Source: Sulfitobacter sp. (GTDB lineage Bacteria > Pseudomonadota > Alphaproteobacteria > Rhodobacterales > Rhodobacteraceae). From it: DNA of 64,000 bases. The position numbers and the translations under genes were made by a program. The stretch lies in NCBI GenBank assembly GCA_017854855.1, contig JAFMGZ010000003.1:1-64000 (forward strand), given 5' to 3'. The notes under the pieces are model-generated. The model saw nothing but the letters and a program-made list of their open reading frames with translations, searched no databases and had not been told where the DNA came from. Shown here piece after piece: positions 36,628-45,916 of the stretch. Within the stretch, counting starts at the first letter, position 1, and each line of letters opens with the position of its first letter.

Positions 36628-37017
36628 TCAGCCCGCTTTTTCCTCGACCGCCGCTGCCAGCGCTTCGGCCTGTGCGGCCAGTTCGGCCAGCGTATCGGTG
36701 ACCTGCCGGGGCACCACCGGGATCTCGATGCGCTCAGGCTCCAGCTTGACGTTGCGCAATCCGGCCAGCTCTGCCTCGCGCTCTGCCAGTTCGGCGCGCA
36801 CTTCGGAAATGCGGTCCTCGACGCTGGCGGTCTTGTCGGCCAGCAGCAGGCCCGCCATCAGCAGCATCCGGGCTTCGGGCATGCGGCCCACCTGATCGCT
36901 CAGCACCTGCGCTTCGTCGTCCAGCATCTTGGCTGCGGAATGCAGATAGGCCTCTTCGCCGTCCTGACAGGCCACATCGAACTGGCGGCCACCGATTGTG
37001 ATCCGTACCTCGGGCAT
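36628..37017 (-). CDS. zapA: Cell division protein ZapA
   Basis: A 129-residue ZapA family protein (PEVRITIGGRQFDVACQDGEEAYLHSAAKMLDDEAQVLSDQVGRMPEARMLLMAGLLLADKTASVEDRISEVRAELAEREAELAGL). ZapA crosslinks FtsZ filaments at midcell. The N-terminal beta domain and coiled-coil dimerisation helix are visible. The start overlaps the stop of the upstream coiled-coil gene by one base. In many species 6S RNA follows zapA, but only 23 bases separate it here from the convergent amine oxidase, so none is present. Confidence 0.93.
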   Translation of the reverse strand: MPEVRITIGGRQFDVACQDGEEAYLHSAAKMLDDEAQVLSDQVGRMPEARMLLMAGLLLADKTASVEDRISEVRAELAEREAELAGLRNVKLEPERIEIPVVPRQVTDTLAELAAQAEALAAAVEEKAG

Positions 37018-37511
37018 CAGGCGTTCTCCTCATTCTGTGTCGCGGGCTCTTTGGGGTTTTCCAGCAAGGGGCCAAGGGCCGACAGGATCGCATTGGCCTC
37101 GGCCACGTCAGAGGCCCGCGCGGCGCGCAGCCCCTCCAGTTCGGCCAACAGCGCCTTGTTGATCAAATGCGGATCACCCACCCCTTCGGCATTGGCATCA
37201 CGCAGGGCATTGCAGGCGGCCAGCAATTGCTCATTGGCACGCCGCAGGCGCTGCATCTCGATGTCCAGATGCGCCATCCGGGCCTCGCCGTCTTCTACTT
37301 CGGCGCGCAGGGCCTGCTGCTGGTTATTGGCCTTGGTGCGCAGCGCATTCACCCGCTCTCGCAGCTGGGCATTGGCGGTGCGCTCTTCCTCAAGGGCCTG
37401 AACCATGTCGGGGTCAGGCCCGCTGGGCGCTGTGCCGATCTTGTCCAGACCTGCTGCCACCCGGTCCATGGCAGCCGTGATGCGGCGTTGCAATTCTTCG
37501 ATATTACTCAT
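37017..37511 (-). CDS. Coiled-coil protein upstream of zapA
   Basis: A 164-residue protein that is mostly coiled coil (ALEEERTANAQLRERVNALRTKANNQQQALRAEVEDGEARMAHLDIEMQRLRRANEQLLAACNALRDAN) with a short N-terminal helix (MSNIEELQRRITAAMDRVAAGLD). No enzyme motif. The one-base overlap with zapA and the coiled-coil form suggest a divisome partner similar in role to ZapB, but the sequence is not a recognisable ZapB. The start lies 270 bases from the divergent tkt gene. Confidence 0.8.
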   Translation of the reverse strand: MSNIEELQRRITAAMDRVAAGLDKIGTAPSGPDPDMVQALEEERTANAQLRERVNALRTKANNQQQALRAEVEDGEARMAHLDIEMQRLRRANEQLLAACNALRDANAEGVGDPHLINKALLAELEGLRAARASDVAEANAILSALGPLLENPKEPATQNEENA

Positions 37512-37781
37512 GGCACAGTTGATCCCCGCTCATCATCTTCTTTCCATGCGCGCCGCGACATTCCCGGTTTCCCAAAACGAATCGCCCAAGCTGCGCACTT
37601 TCCTGATCCTACCCAAAGAAACAAATGAATGCGCCCCCCGTTTGAGATCAGCCACTTGAACGACAAAGTTGATCCGATCACGCCATGGGTCGCAAGACAC
37701 AGACCGCCTTTGGCTTGAACTTTGCCGGTCTGCTGATATGCACAAGCCAAACCGCACCCCCTCTCGATAAGGAACCATCCC

Positions 37782-39797
37782 TTGGATCTGACAGCCCTCC
37801 GCACCGCCCATCCCGACCATTGGTCCAAAGCCACCGCCATTCGCGCCCTGACGCTGGATGCGGTTGCCGCGGCAAACTCAGGCCATTCCGGCATGCCGAT
37901 GGGCATGGCAGATGTCGCCACCGTCTTGTTCGAAAAGCATCTCAAGTTCGACGCCTCCAGCCCGCTTTGGCCAGACCGCGACCGCTTTATCCTGTCGGCG
38001 GGCCATGGCTCCATGCTGATCTATTCGCTGCTGCACCTGATCGGTGACGCGCAATTCCCCATCGAACAGATCAAGAATTTCCGCCAGATGGGTGCCCGCA
38101 CCGCAGGCCACCCCGAGAATTTCCTTGCCGACGCCATCGAGACGACGACAGGGCCGCTGGGTCAGGGCATCGCCAATGCCGTGGGCTTTGCCATGGCCGA
38201 AGAAATCCAGCGCGCCACCTACGGGGCCAAATTCGTCGATCACTATACCTATGTGATCGCCGGCGACGGCTGCTTGATGGAAGGCGTGAGCCAAGAGGCG
38301 ATCACCCTTGCGGGCCGCCACCAACTGTCCAAGATGATCGTGATGTGGGACAACAACAACATCACCATCGACGGTCCCGTCACCCTGTCTGACCGCACCG
38401 ATCAGGTCATGCGCTTTCAGGCCGCAGGCTGGCACACGATTGAGATCGACGGCCATTCCCCCGTCGAGATTGACGCAGCCCTGACCCAGGCGCGCGCATC
38501 CGACAAACCCACCATGATCGCCTGCAAGACCCATATCGCTCTGGGTCATGCCGCACAGGACACATCCAAAGGGCACGGCGCATTGACCGACCCCGACCAG
38601 ATGGCAGCGGCCAAGGCGGCCTATGGCTGGACAACCGGCCCCTTCGAGGTGCCCGCAGACGTCAAGGCCGCCTGGGAGGCCATCGGTTCACGCGGTGCTG
38701 CGGCCCATGCCGACTGGAAAAAGCGGTTTGACCAGATGCCACGCGGCAAGCGTGACCAGTTCATCCGCGCCATCGCGATGGATGCGCCGAAAAAGCTGAG
38801 CGCGACCATCAAGGCCTTCAAAAAGCAGATGTCCGAAACAGCACCCAAACTGGCAACCCGCGCCAGCTCTGAAAAAGTGCTGGAGGTGGTGAACCCGATC
38901 CTGCCAGAAACCGTCGGCGGCTCTGCCGACCTGACCGGATCGAACAACACCAAGACCGGCGATCTGGGCGTCTTTGACACTGACAACCGTGGCGGGCGCT
39001 ATGTCTATTGGGGCATCCGCGAACATGGGATGGCGGCGGCGATGAATGGCATGGCGCTGCACGGCGGCGTGCGCCCCTATGGCGGGACATTCATGTGTTT
39101 CACCGACTATGCCCGCCCCTCCATGCGTCTGGCGGCATTGATGAAAATCCCTACGGTTTTTGTGATGACCCATGATTCCATCGGTCTGGGCGAAGACGGC
39201 CCCACCCACCAGCCGGTCGAACATCTGGCCATCAGCCGGGCCACACCGAACACCTATGTGTTCCGCCCCGCCGATACAGTCGAAACAGCAGAATGCTGGG
39301 AAATCGCCCTTACGGTGAAAAACACGCCGTCCGTGCTGTCGCTGACCCGTCAGGGCCTGCCGACCCTGCGCACAGAGCACAAGAACAACAACATGGTGGA
39401 AAAAGGGGCCTATGTGCTGGCCGACGCCGAAGGCAAACGCGAGGTGATCCTGATCGCCACCGGTTCTGAGGTCAGCATCGCGATGCAGGCCCGCGATCTG
39501 CTGCAGGCCGAAGGCATCGGCACCCGTGTCGTGTCCATGCCCTGTATGGAACTCTTTGCGGCGCAGGATGATGCCTACCGCAAGCGTATCCTGCCAGGCG
39601 GTGCCGTGCGTGTCGGTGTCGAAGCGGGCGTCCGTCAAGGCTGGGACCGCTGGCTGCTGGGCGAGCGCGGCAAATTCGGCAAGGCGGATTTTGTCGGCAT
39701 GGACCGTTTCGGTGCCTCTGCCCCGGCGGAAGAACTCTTTGAGAAATTCGGCATCACCGCCGCAGGTGTGGCACAGGCGGCCAAGGCGCTGCTGTAA
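37782..39797 (+). CDS. tkt: Transketolase
   Basis: Thiamine-diphosphate enzyme of the pentose phosphate pathway; 671 residues. It has the TPP motif [13 protein letters not shown]...[10 protein letters not shown] near residues 160-190, the N-terminal [13 protein letters not shown], and the catalytic Glu in [20 protein letters not shown] near residue 415. The C-terminal domain ends [20 protein letters not shown]. The start codon is TTG at 37782 with AAGGA seven bases upstream ([21 protein letters not shown]). The coiled-coil/zapA pair is divergent. Together with tpiA and two gap genes it makes this region a central carbon cluster. Confidence 0.97.
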   Translation: MDLTALRTAHPDHWSKATAIRALTLDAVAAANSGHSGMPMGMADVATVLFEKHLKFDASSPLWPDRDRFILSAGHGSMLIYSLLHLIGDAQFPIEQIKNFRQMGARTAGHPENFLADAIETTTGPLGQGIANAVGFAMAEEIQRATYGAKFVDHYTYVIAGDGCLMEGVSQEAITLAGRHQLSKMIVMWDNNNITIDGPVTLSDRTDQVMRFQAAGWHTIEIDGHSPVEIDAALTQARASDKPTMIACKTHIALGHAAQDTSKGHGALTDPDQMAAAKAAYGWTTGPFEVPADVKAAWEAIGSRGAAAHADWKKRFDQMPRGKRDQFIRAIAMDAPKKLSATIKAFKKQMSETAPKLATRASSEKVLEVVNPILPETVGGSADLTGSNNTKTGDLGVFDTDNRGGRYVYWGIREHGMAAAMNGMALHGGVRPYGGTFMCFTDYARPSMRLAALMKIPTVFVMTHDSIGLGEDGPTHQPVEHLAISRATPNTYVFRPADTVETAECWEIALTVKNTPSVLSLTRQGLPTLRTEHKNNNMVEKGAYVLADAEGKREVILIATGSEVSIAMQARDLLQAEGIGTRVVSMPCMELFAAQDDAYRKRILPGGAVRVGVEAGVRQGWDRWLLGERGKFGKADFVGMDRFGASAPAEELFEKFGITAAGVAQAAKALL

Positions 39798-39822
39798 ATC
39801 CAATCAGCATATGATTGCCAGC

Positions 39823-39855
39823 AAAGCCCTGCCCCTTTTCGGGTCAGGGCTTTTT
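39823..39855 (+). terminator. tkt terminator
   Basis: AAAGCCCTG-CCC pairs with GGG-T-CAGGGCTTT around a TTTTC loop, followed by a T-run. It starts 25 bases after the tkt stop. Confidence 0.85.
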
Positions 39856-40058
39856 GCGCGGATGGGCAGGCCACCCCTGTCAGCTATTTGGCGACTGTCC
39901 CCGGCAAACAACGGCGGGAATGCGCAGTGTGCAATTCCTTTTAAAAACCCTCTGGCAAATTTCATAAAAATTTGATATGAAAAAACCAAGGATATTAACA
40001 ACTTGCTAGTAGAACACAAATATCCTGCCTGCTAATTATCTGTTGAAAGGGGAAAACG

Positions 40059-40226
40059 ATGCCATTGCTTCTATTGATGACCGCATTTTGCGTCGGCCTG
40101 ACAATGGCATTGGGGTGGGCGATTGTCGGCGGCTCAATGATCGGGTCACTTGCCGTCTATGTCCTGGGCGGGAACATTGCCATGACGGCGGTTCTGGCAC
40201 CGCATCTGCGGCGCTTCATCCGCTAA
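40059..40226 (+). CDS. Small two-helix membrane protein
   Basis: A 55-residue open frame too short for many gene finders. It starts with a good ribosome-binding site (AAAGGGGAAAACG) and reads MPLLLLMTAFCVGLTMALGW, then AIVGGSMIGSLAVYVLGGNI and AMTAVLAPHLRRFIR. Two hydrophobic helices and a basic C-terminus are predicted, giving an inner-membrane protein with a cytoplasmic tail. I recognise no family. The 100 bases before it are AT-rich and promoter-like. It stands alone between tkt and a P450 gene in opposite orientation. Confidence 0.65.
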   Translation: MPLLLLMTAFCVGLTMALGWAIVGGSMIGSLAVYVLGGNIAMTAVLAPHLRRFIR

Positions 40227-40341
40227 GGCATCTGTTGGAAACGCCATGGGCCTACGTGCCATGGGCCGTCGAAACATTCACGACCCATAGACACAGACAG
40301 CCGAACAGTCGCCGCAGAACCGATACGGTCACGGCTTGGCG

Positions 40342-41565
40342 CTAGGCCCTGTGCAATCTGATCTGCATCCGGTCCAGCGCATGCATCGCGTTATTGGGCC
40401 GCCAGACCGGATCACCGATAATCTCAATCCGTGACACTTTGCGCGCCAGAACGCGTAGCACCGCGTCCATTTCCGCGCGGGCCACGTTCTGCCCCACGCA
40501 GCCATGCACGCCCACGCCAAAGGCCAGATGCCCCATCGGCTTGCGCGTCACTCTGAAATTCTCCGGATCACCCCATTTGTCAGGGTCCATATTGGCCGAT
40601 CCCAGAACACACAGCATCTTGCTGCTTTCGGCAATGGGGATGCCCGCAACTTCGGTATCGGCATTGGCGGTGCGGCAAAACGAATGCACCGGCGAGGTAT
40701 AGCGCAGCACCTCTTCAAAACATTGCCGCGACAGCGTCGGATCGGCCCGCAACTGGTCATATTCATCATGATTACGGCCCAGACAGAACAGGGCATTTCC
40801 AATCCCCGTCACCGTCGTATCCACCCCCGCCGACAAGAAGGATCGCACCAGAAAGCCCGCCTCCTCTGCCGTGATCTCTCCGGCGTCAGCGGCAGCATAA
40901 AGCATCTCTCCCATACCGCCGGGCAGCAGCCGCTCGCGGGCGCAGGCCTGGCCGATCCAGGCTATGATTTCGGGCGCGCGTTCCAGTGACGCCTGCCGGA
41001 TCGGGTTGTCCGGCCCAAGGCTGTTGAACACCATCGCCCCGTAATCCACCAGATGACGCGGATTGCCGTCCTTCATGCCGACCGCCTTGGGAAAGACGGT
41101 TGTGGGGAAACGTTCGGCAAATTCCGACACCGCATCGAAACTGTCGCGGTTCAGCAGATCGTCGATCATCTCTTCGGCCGTTTGCACGAACATATCGCGC
41201 TGGGATGCCGCCACCTTGGGCGACATCGCCTTGATCATCACCTTGCGGGTGCGCGTGTGTTCGGGGGGATCAACCTCCAGAATGATCGAGGGCGGCCGCC
41301 AGGCGCGGGTGTGTTTGAAATCATCCAACCCCACCCCGCGCGACGATACGAAACGGCTGCAATCCGAGAAGACCTCCTTGGTCTCATCATAGCGTCCCAC
41401 CGCAAGGATCGCGTATTTGGGGATGAACACCACCGGCCCCATGGCGCGCAACTGCGTGTAATAGGGCTCGGGATTGCTGAGGATTTCGGGGGCATAGGGG
41501 TCAATATCCCAAACCGCTGCCCCTTTGGGTGGCGCAATGGCCCTGTGCCCCTCGATCATCGTCAT
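40342..41565 (-). CDS. Cytochrome P450, second copy
   Basis: A 407-residue P450. The I-helix reads FLSAGVDTTVTGIG, the ExxR motif is FEEVLRYTSPVHSFCR, and the haem-ligand loop is LAFGVGVHGCVGQNVARAEM with Cys near residue 356. The C-helix region ILEVDPPEHTRTRKVMIKAMSP is typical. The start ATG 41563-41565 has GGGGGAAG upstream; the in-frame extension of 19 residues is rejected. It differs from the P450 at 17709-18899 (AGVDT against AGHEA I-helix), so they are not recent duplicates. Such P450s often use aromatic acids or terpenoids; the substrate here is unknown. No redox partner is adjacent. Confidence 0.92.
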   Translation of the reverse strand: MTMIEGHRAIAPPKGAAVWDIDPYAPEILSNPEPYYTQLRAMGPVVFIPKYAILAVGRYDETKEVFSDCSRFVSSRGVGLDDFKHTRAWRPPSIILEVDPPEHTRTRKVMIKAMSPKVAASQRDMFVQTAEEMIDDLLNRDSFDAVSEFAERFPTTVFPKAVGMKDGNPRHLVDYGAMVFNSLGPDNPIRQASLERAPEIIAWIGQACARERLLPGGMGEMLYAAADAGEITAEEAGFLVRSFLSAGVDTTVTGIGNALFCLGRNHDEYDQLRADPTLSRQCFEEVLRYTSPVHSFCRTANADTEVAGIPIAESSKMLCVLGSANMDPDKWGDPENFRVTRKPMGHLAFGVGVHGCVGQNVARAEMDAVLRVLARKVSRIEIIGDPVWRPNNAMHALDRMQIRLHRA

Positions 41566-41626
41566 GCTGTCTTCCCCCTGGTCTGCTGTGGGGAAGTCTG
41601 CACCGGCAGCCCGATAATCCAAACCC

Positions 41627-42592
41627 CTATTTTGAAAAGATCGCCCGCCAGACCGGCGTCACCAGCTTTTCGCCCACAGGGATCAGCGCCAGACCAAGGG
41701 CGAGCCCCAGGATGCCGTCCATCACCGCCTTGGACACCCATTCCCCGGCCCCCACCAGCGCATCGGGCAGCATATGGCCCAACCCGTAAGCCGCATCATG
41801 GATCCAATGGCCAAGGCTGGCAAAACCCATCTGCTCCAGCCCGTGCACGATGATCGACCCGCCGACCCACAGCATCGCCGCCGTGCCCACCACGGTCAGA
41901 AACTTCAAGAACCCCGGCATCCCGCGCACCAGGGCGCGGCCCGCCATCCGGGTCAGCCCAAAACGCCCCTTGCTGGCCATCGCCAGGCCCAGGTCGTCCA
42001 TCTTTACGATCACCGCCACCGCACCATAGACCACGACCGTGATCATCACCGCCACCGCCGCCAGCGTCGCCGCCTCCATCCAGAAACCACTGGGGGGAAT
42101 CGCCGCCAGCGCAATGGTCATGATCTCGGCCGACAGGATGAAATCCGTCTTGATCGCCCCTGCGGCCTTTTGCTCTTCCAGATGTGCGGGGTCTTCGATG
42201 ACCTGATCATGACCGGGATAATCCTCATGCCCATGGCTCAACCCCAAGGCATGGGCGATCTTCTCGGCACCCTCAAAACACAGATAGGCACCGCCCAGCA
42301 TCAACAAGGGCGGAATGGCCCAGGGCGCAAAGGCCGACAGGGCCAGCCCCGCAGGCAGCAAGAACACCAGCTTGTTGCGCAACGACCCTTTGGTGATCCG
42401 CCAGATCACCGGCAATTCACGACTGGCATCAAAGCCTTGGACATATTTCGGCGTCACCGCCGCATCGTCGATGACAGCCCCCGCCGCCTTGGTCCCGGCC
42501 TTGGTCGCCTGCGCGATCACATCATCAATCGACGATGCCGCCACCTTGGCAATCGCTGCCACATCATCCAACAGGGCAATCAAACCACTCAT
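41627..42592 (-). CDS. DUF808 family membrane protein
   Basis: A 321-residue DUF808 (YedI-like) protein: LIALLDDVAAIAKVAASSIDDVIAQATKAGTKAAGAVIDDAAVTPKYVQG opens the protein exactly as in the family. Several hydrophobic helices follow (LVFLLPAGLALSAFAPWAIPPLLMLGGAYLCFEGAEK; AATLAAVAVMITVVVYGAVAVIV; AAMLWVGGSIIVHGLEQMG). Function unknown; an inner-membrane protein. GGAAGGAAGTTTT precedes the start. It stands 61 bases upstream of the P450 in the same direction. Confidence 0.9.
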   Translation of the reverse strand: MSGLIALLDDVAAIAKVAASSIDDVIAQATKAGTKAAGAVIDDAAVTPKYVQGFDASRELPVIWRITKGSLRNKLVFLLPAGLALSAFAPWAIPPLLMLGGAYLCFEGAEKIAHALGLSHGHEDYPGHDQVIEDPAHLEEQKAAGAIKTDFILSAEIMTIALAAIPPSGFWMEAATLAAVAVMITVVVYGAVAVIVKMDDLGLAMASKGRFGLTRMAGRALVRGMPGFLKFLTVVGTAAMLWVGGSIIVHGLEQMGFASLGHWIHDAAYGLGHMLPDALVGAGEWVSKAVMDGILGLALGLALIPVGEKLVTPVWRAIFSK

Positions 42593-42778
42593 AAAACTTC
42601 CTTCCGCGCCTCAAGCTGTCCTAGCTGGTTCACAGACCCGTGCAAATGGCCTACGCCAGAACTTTACCGCTAACATAAATATTTAGCGCTAACAAAGCCT
42701 TAGATCGCTCCTTTACCCCTTAAACCCCCGGTCCCTCCCCGCTATAGAGCGCCCAAGTAGCCCTCGGAAGGACACCCC

Positions 42779-43780
42779 ATGACCATCAAAGTCGGTATTA
42801 ACGGATTTGGCCGCATTGGCCGATGCACGCTCAGCCACATCGCAGCCTCTGGTCGCGATGACATCCAGGTGGTCAAACTGAACGCCACCGGCCCGATCGA
42901 AACCGCAGCCCATCTGCTGAAATACGACAGCGTCCATGGCCGCTTTCCCGGTGAGGTCAGGATTGAGGACGGTTATCTGAACCTGGGCCAGAACGACATT
43001 GAGGTCATGTCCACCTACCACCTCGAAGAACTGGACTGGAGCGGCTGTGACGTGGTGCTGGAATGCACCGGCAAATTCAACGACGGCAACAAGGCCAATG
43101 TGCATCTGGAACAAGGGGCCAAGCGTGTCCTGCTGTCTGCACCGGGCAAAAACGTAGACCGCACAGTGGTTTACGGCGTCAACCATGACACGATGGTCAA
43201 ATCCGACAAGATGATCTCGAACGGGTCCTGCACCACCAATTGCCTGGCCCCCCTGGCCAAGGTGATGCATGAGGCGATCGGCATCGAAAGCGGCCTGATG
43301 ACCACGATCCACAGCTACACAGGCGACCAGCCGACACTGGACCGCCGCCACAGCGATCTTTACCGCGCCCGCGCCGCCGCCATGGCGCTGATCCCCACAT
43401 CCACCGGTGCTGCCAAGGCTCTGGGCGAAGTGCTGCCAGCGCTCAAGGGCCGGTTGGACGGCACCGCCATGCGCGTGCCCACGCCAAACGTCAGCGCCGT
43501 CGACCTGACATTCACCGCCTCGCGCGATGTCACCGTCGAAGAGGTGAACGCAGCCGCCAAGGCAGCGGCACATGGCTCAATGAAGGGCGTTCTGGGCTAT
43601 GATCCGGAACAAAAGGTCAGCATCGACTTTAACCACACCGAAGAAAGCTGCATCTTTGCCCCCGACCAGACCATCGTCGTGGCCGGCCGCACCGTGCGTG
43701 TGCTGGGCTGGTATGACAACGAATGGGCCTTCTCGGTACGGATGGCCGATGTGGCCGTCGCCATGGGCAAATTGGGCTAG
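42779..43780 (+). CDS. gap: Glyceraldehyde-3-phosphate dehydrogenase, copy 1
   Basis: NAD(P)-dependent GAPDH of glycolysis/gluconeogenesis; 333 residues. The N-terminal Rossmann motif is KVGINGFGRIGRCTLSHIAASG, the catalytic Cys sits in SNGSCTTNCLAPLAK near residue 150, and the catalytic His follows in HSYTGDQ. The C-terminus WYDNEWAFSVRMADV is standard. TAGCCCTCGGAAGG lies nine bases upstream. At residue 32-35 the sequence is VVKLNATGP rather than the AINDL of copy 2, hinting at a different cofactor preference. Followed by a small membrane protein and gap copy 2. Confidence 0.96.
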   Translation: MTIKVGINGFGRIGRCTLSHIAASGRDDIQVVKLNATGPIETAAHLLKYDSVHGRFPGEVRIEDGYLNLGQNDIEVMSTYHLEELDWSGCDVVLECTGKFNDGNKANVHLEQGAKRVLLSAPGKNVDRTVVYGVNHDTMVKSDKMISNGSCTTNCLAPLAKVMHEAIGIESGLMTTIHSYTGDQPTLDRRHSDLYRARAAAMALIPTSTGAAKALGEVLPALKGRLDGTAMRVPTPNVSAVDLTFTASRDVTVEEVNAAAKAAAHGSMKGVLGYDPEQKVSIDFNHTEESCIFAPDQTIVVAGRTVRVLGWYDNEWAFSVRMADVAVAMGKLG

Positions 43781-43878
43781 GGCGTCGTCACGACACCCAC
43801 CCCTCTATCCCGCCACAAGGCTTGCACGGCTGCACCGCCCCTGTCATATCGGGGCGGAGCAACCGGAGCCCCGACCCA

Positions 43879-44022
43879 GTGACAAACCGCCTCGCCCTCA
43901 TTCTGGCCTTTATGATCACCATTGCCTTTGTGGCTGACATCATGTGGTTCGGTAAGGAACACATGATTTTCCTTGGCAAGAAGATGTTCGAGATGATCGA
44001 ATGGATGGCCTTCTGGCGCTGA
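43879..44022 (+). CDS. Small membrane protein between the two gap genes
   Basis: A 47-residue frame with a GTG start (MTNRLALILAFMITIAFVADIMWFGKEHMIFLGKKMFEMIEWMAFWR). CGGAG lies about ten bases before it. One clear transmembrane helix, then an aromatic, amphipathic tail rich in Trp, Phe and Met. I recall similar short proteins next to gap in other Rhodobacterales but know no function. It is in the same direction as both gap genes, 98 bases after copy 1. Confidence 0.7.
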   Translation: MTNRLALILAFMITIAFVADIMWFGKEHMIFLGKKMFEMIEWMAFWR

Positions 44023-44235
44023 CATCTTCGGGCCAATTATCTGGTTTCAGGCAGCGCTCAGGTGCCTTGCCTCTTTGGGCAAGCGTTCAAGAGCACCGAA
44101 TCTGGCTTTATCGCTGCCCGCCCCCCCTGCATTTGCCGAAATTGTATCGGTACTAAATTCTGCCCCCGCTGCCGTTGACACTTGGCGTTGGCTGACCAAT
44201 TTCTGCTATCTGGAATTTGATCAAAAGGTGCTGAG

Positions 44236-45237
44236 ATGACTGTAAAGCTTGCGATTAACGGCTTTGGCCGCATCGGGCGCACTGTGTTGCGGGCCTTTAT
44301 GGACCGCGCGCCCGGCGACCTTGAAATCGTGGCGATCAATGATCTGGCCCCGCTTGAAACCAACGCACATTTGTTTGAATTCGATTCTGTCCATGGCCGC
44401 TATGGCCGTCCCGTGACCCTTGGCCACGACAGTATTGATCTGGGCCGCGGCCCGATCCGCGTCACCCGCGAACGCGCCCCCGACCGGCTGCCATGGGGCG
44501 ACATCGACATCGTGCTGGAATGCACCGGATTTTTTCGACACCCAAAGGACGCCGCCCTGCATCTGGCCAGTGGTGCCAAACGCGTCCTGCTCTCCGCCCC
44601 CGCCAAAGGGGACATGAAAACAGTGGTCTACGGCGTGAACCACAACCAGATCACGGCACAGGACAAGATCATCAGCAATGCCTCCTGCACCACCAATTGC
44701 CTTGTTCCGGTGGCCCATGTGCTGCACCAGCACTTTGGCATTCTGCGCGGCCATATGACCACCGTGCACAGCTATACCGGCAACCAGCCGGTCCATGACA
44801 CCGCGCATGACGACCTCTACCGCGCCCGGGCTGCGGCCCTGTCGATGATCCCCACAAGCACCGGTGCGGCCGAAACCCTGGGCCTGGTGCTGCCCGAACT
44901 TGCAGGCCGCATCACCGGCACTGCCATCCGCGTGCCCACGCCGAATGTCTCATGTGTCGATCTGGTGGTCGAGACAGCACAATCCGCAAGCGCCGAGATC
45001 ATCAATGCCGCCATGCAGGCCGCCGCCGATGGCCCATTGGCAAGGGTGCTGGGCGTGACATCGCGCAAATTGGTGTCGATGGATTTCAACCACGACGCCC
45101 GCTCGGCGATTTTCGCCAGCGACCAGACTTCGGTGCAACAGGGCAACCTGATGCGCGTGCTGGCGTGGTATAATAATGAATGGGCCTTTGCCAACCGGAT
45201 GCTGGACACCGCAGGCGTCATGGCCGCCCGGTCTTAA
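44236..45237 (+). CDS. gap: Glyceraldehyde-3-phosphate dehydrogenase, copy 2
   Basis: Second GAPDH; 333 residues. NAD-binding KLAINGFGRIGRTVLRAF with AINDLAPLETNAH, catalytic Cys in SNASCTTNCLVPVAH near residue 150, HSYTGNQ and WYNNEWAFANRMLDT. It differs clearly from copy 1 over most of the length, so it is an old paralogue. The usual reason for two copies is one for catabolic and one for anabolic (Calvin-cycle-like or gluconeogenic) flux, which is inference here. A TTGACA hexamer lies at 44175-44180 and TTTGATCAAA at 44216-44225. It converges on coaD with only 13 bases between. Confidence 0.96.
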   Translation: MTVKLAINGFGRIGRTVLRAFMDRAPGDLEIVAINDLAPLETNAHLFEFDSVHGRYGRPVTLGHDSIDLGRGPIRVTRERAPDRLPWGDIDIVLECTGFFRHPKDAALHLASGAKRVLLSAPAKGDMKTVVYGVNHNQITAQDKIISNASCTTNCLVPVAHVLHQHFGILRGHMTTVHSYTGNQPVHDTAHDDLYRARAAALSMIPTSTGAAETLGLVLPELAGRITGTAIRVPTPNVSCVDLVVETAQSASAEIINAAMQAAADGPLARVLGVTSRKLVSMDFNHDARSAIFASDQTSVQQGNLMRVLAWYNNEWAFANRMLDTAGVMAARS

Positions 45238-45250
45238 GGACGCCGCACTG

Positions 45251-45748
45251 TCAGCGCTTTGCCAGCTTGTCCAAAAGGGCGGTATTGACCCGTGGCGTGA
45301 CAAATTTGCTGACATCCCCATTCAGGCGCGCGATTTCCTTGACCAGCTTGCTGGCAATCGCCTGATGCTGCGCCTCGGCCATCAAGAACACCGTCTCGAT
45401 TGAATTGTCCAACTGCCGGTTCATGCCAACCATCTGATATTCATACTCAAAATCGGCAACCGCCCGCAATCCGCGCACAATGATCTGCGCGCCCACATCG
45501 CGCGCACAGTCAATCAACAGGTTCTCGAACGGATGCGCCACAATCTCAACGCCAGTGGATTTGGCAAGTCCCGCACATTCCGCCTCAATCAGCTCCACCC
45601 GCTCTTCAAGCGTGAACAACGGCCCCTTGTCGCGGTTGATGGCAACGCCAATCACCAGCTTGTCCACCAATGTGGCGGCACGACGGATGATATCCATATG
45701 GCCAAGGGTGATCGGATCAAAGGTGCCAGGGTAGAGGCCAATACGCAT
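45251..45748 (-). CDS. coaD: Phosphopantetheine adenylyltransferase
   Basis: Fourth step of coenzyme A synthesis, joining AMP to 4'-phosphopantetheine; 165 residues. The nucleotidyltransferase motif PGTFDPITLGHMDIIRRA has the T-x-G-H signature. IVRGLRAVADFEYEYQMVGMNRQLDNSIETVFLM is the diagnostic central stretch. The start ATG 45746-45748 is chosen over a longer frame that starts 14 codons earlier. Confidence 0.95.
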   Translation of the reverse strand: MRIGLYPGTFDPITLGHMDIIRRAATLVDKLVIGVAINRDKGPLFTLEERVELIEAECAGLAKSTGVEIVAHPFENLLIDCARDVGAQIIVRGLRAVADFEYEYQMVGMNRQLDNSIETVFLMAEAQHQAIASKLVKEIARLNGDVSKFVTPRVNTALLDKLAKR

Positions 45749-45916
45749 AAATCTTCCAGACGTGGTGTTCAGTTTCGCCCAAGCAACCACGCTGCGCGAC
45801 AGGGTGCAAGCCAGTTAAGGGGTTTTCGGAACAGCTCGGGCATCACCCTTCCCTTAACCCCTTGAAATATCTTATTTAAATCAGAATCAAAGGGTGCCGG
45901 GTTTTCCCGAAACCCC

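Noticed and set aside
44216-44225. TTTGATCAAA before gap copy 2 as an FNR site
   Set aside because: The FNR consensus needs four bases between TTGAT and ATCAA; these halves are directly joined.
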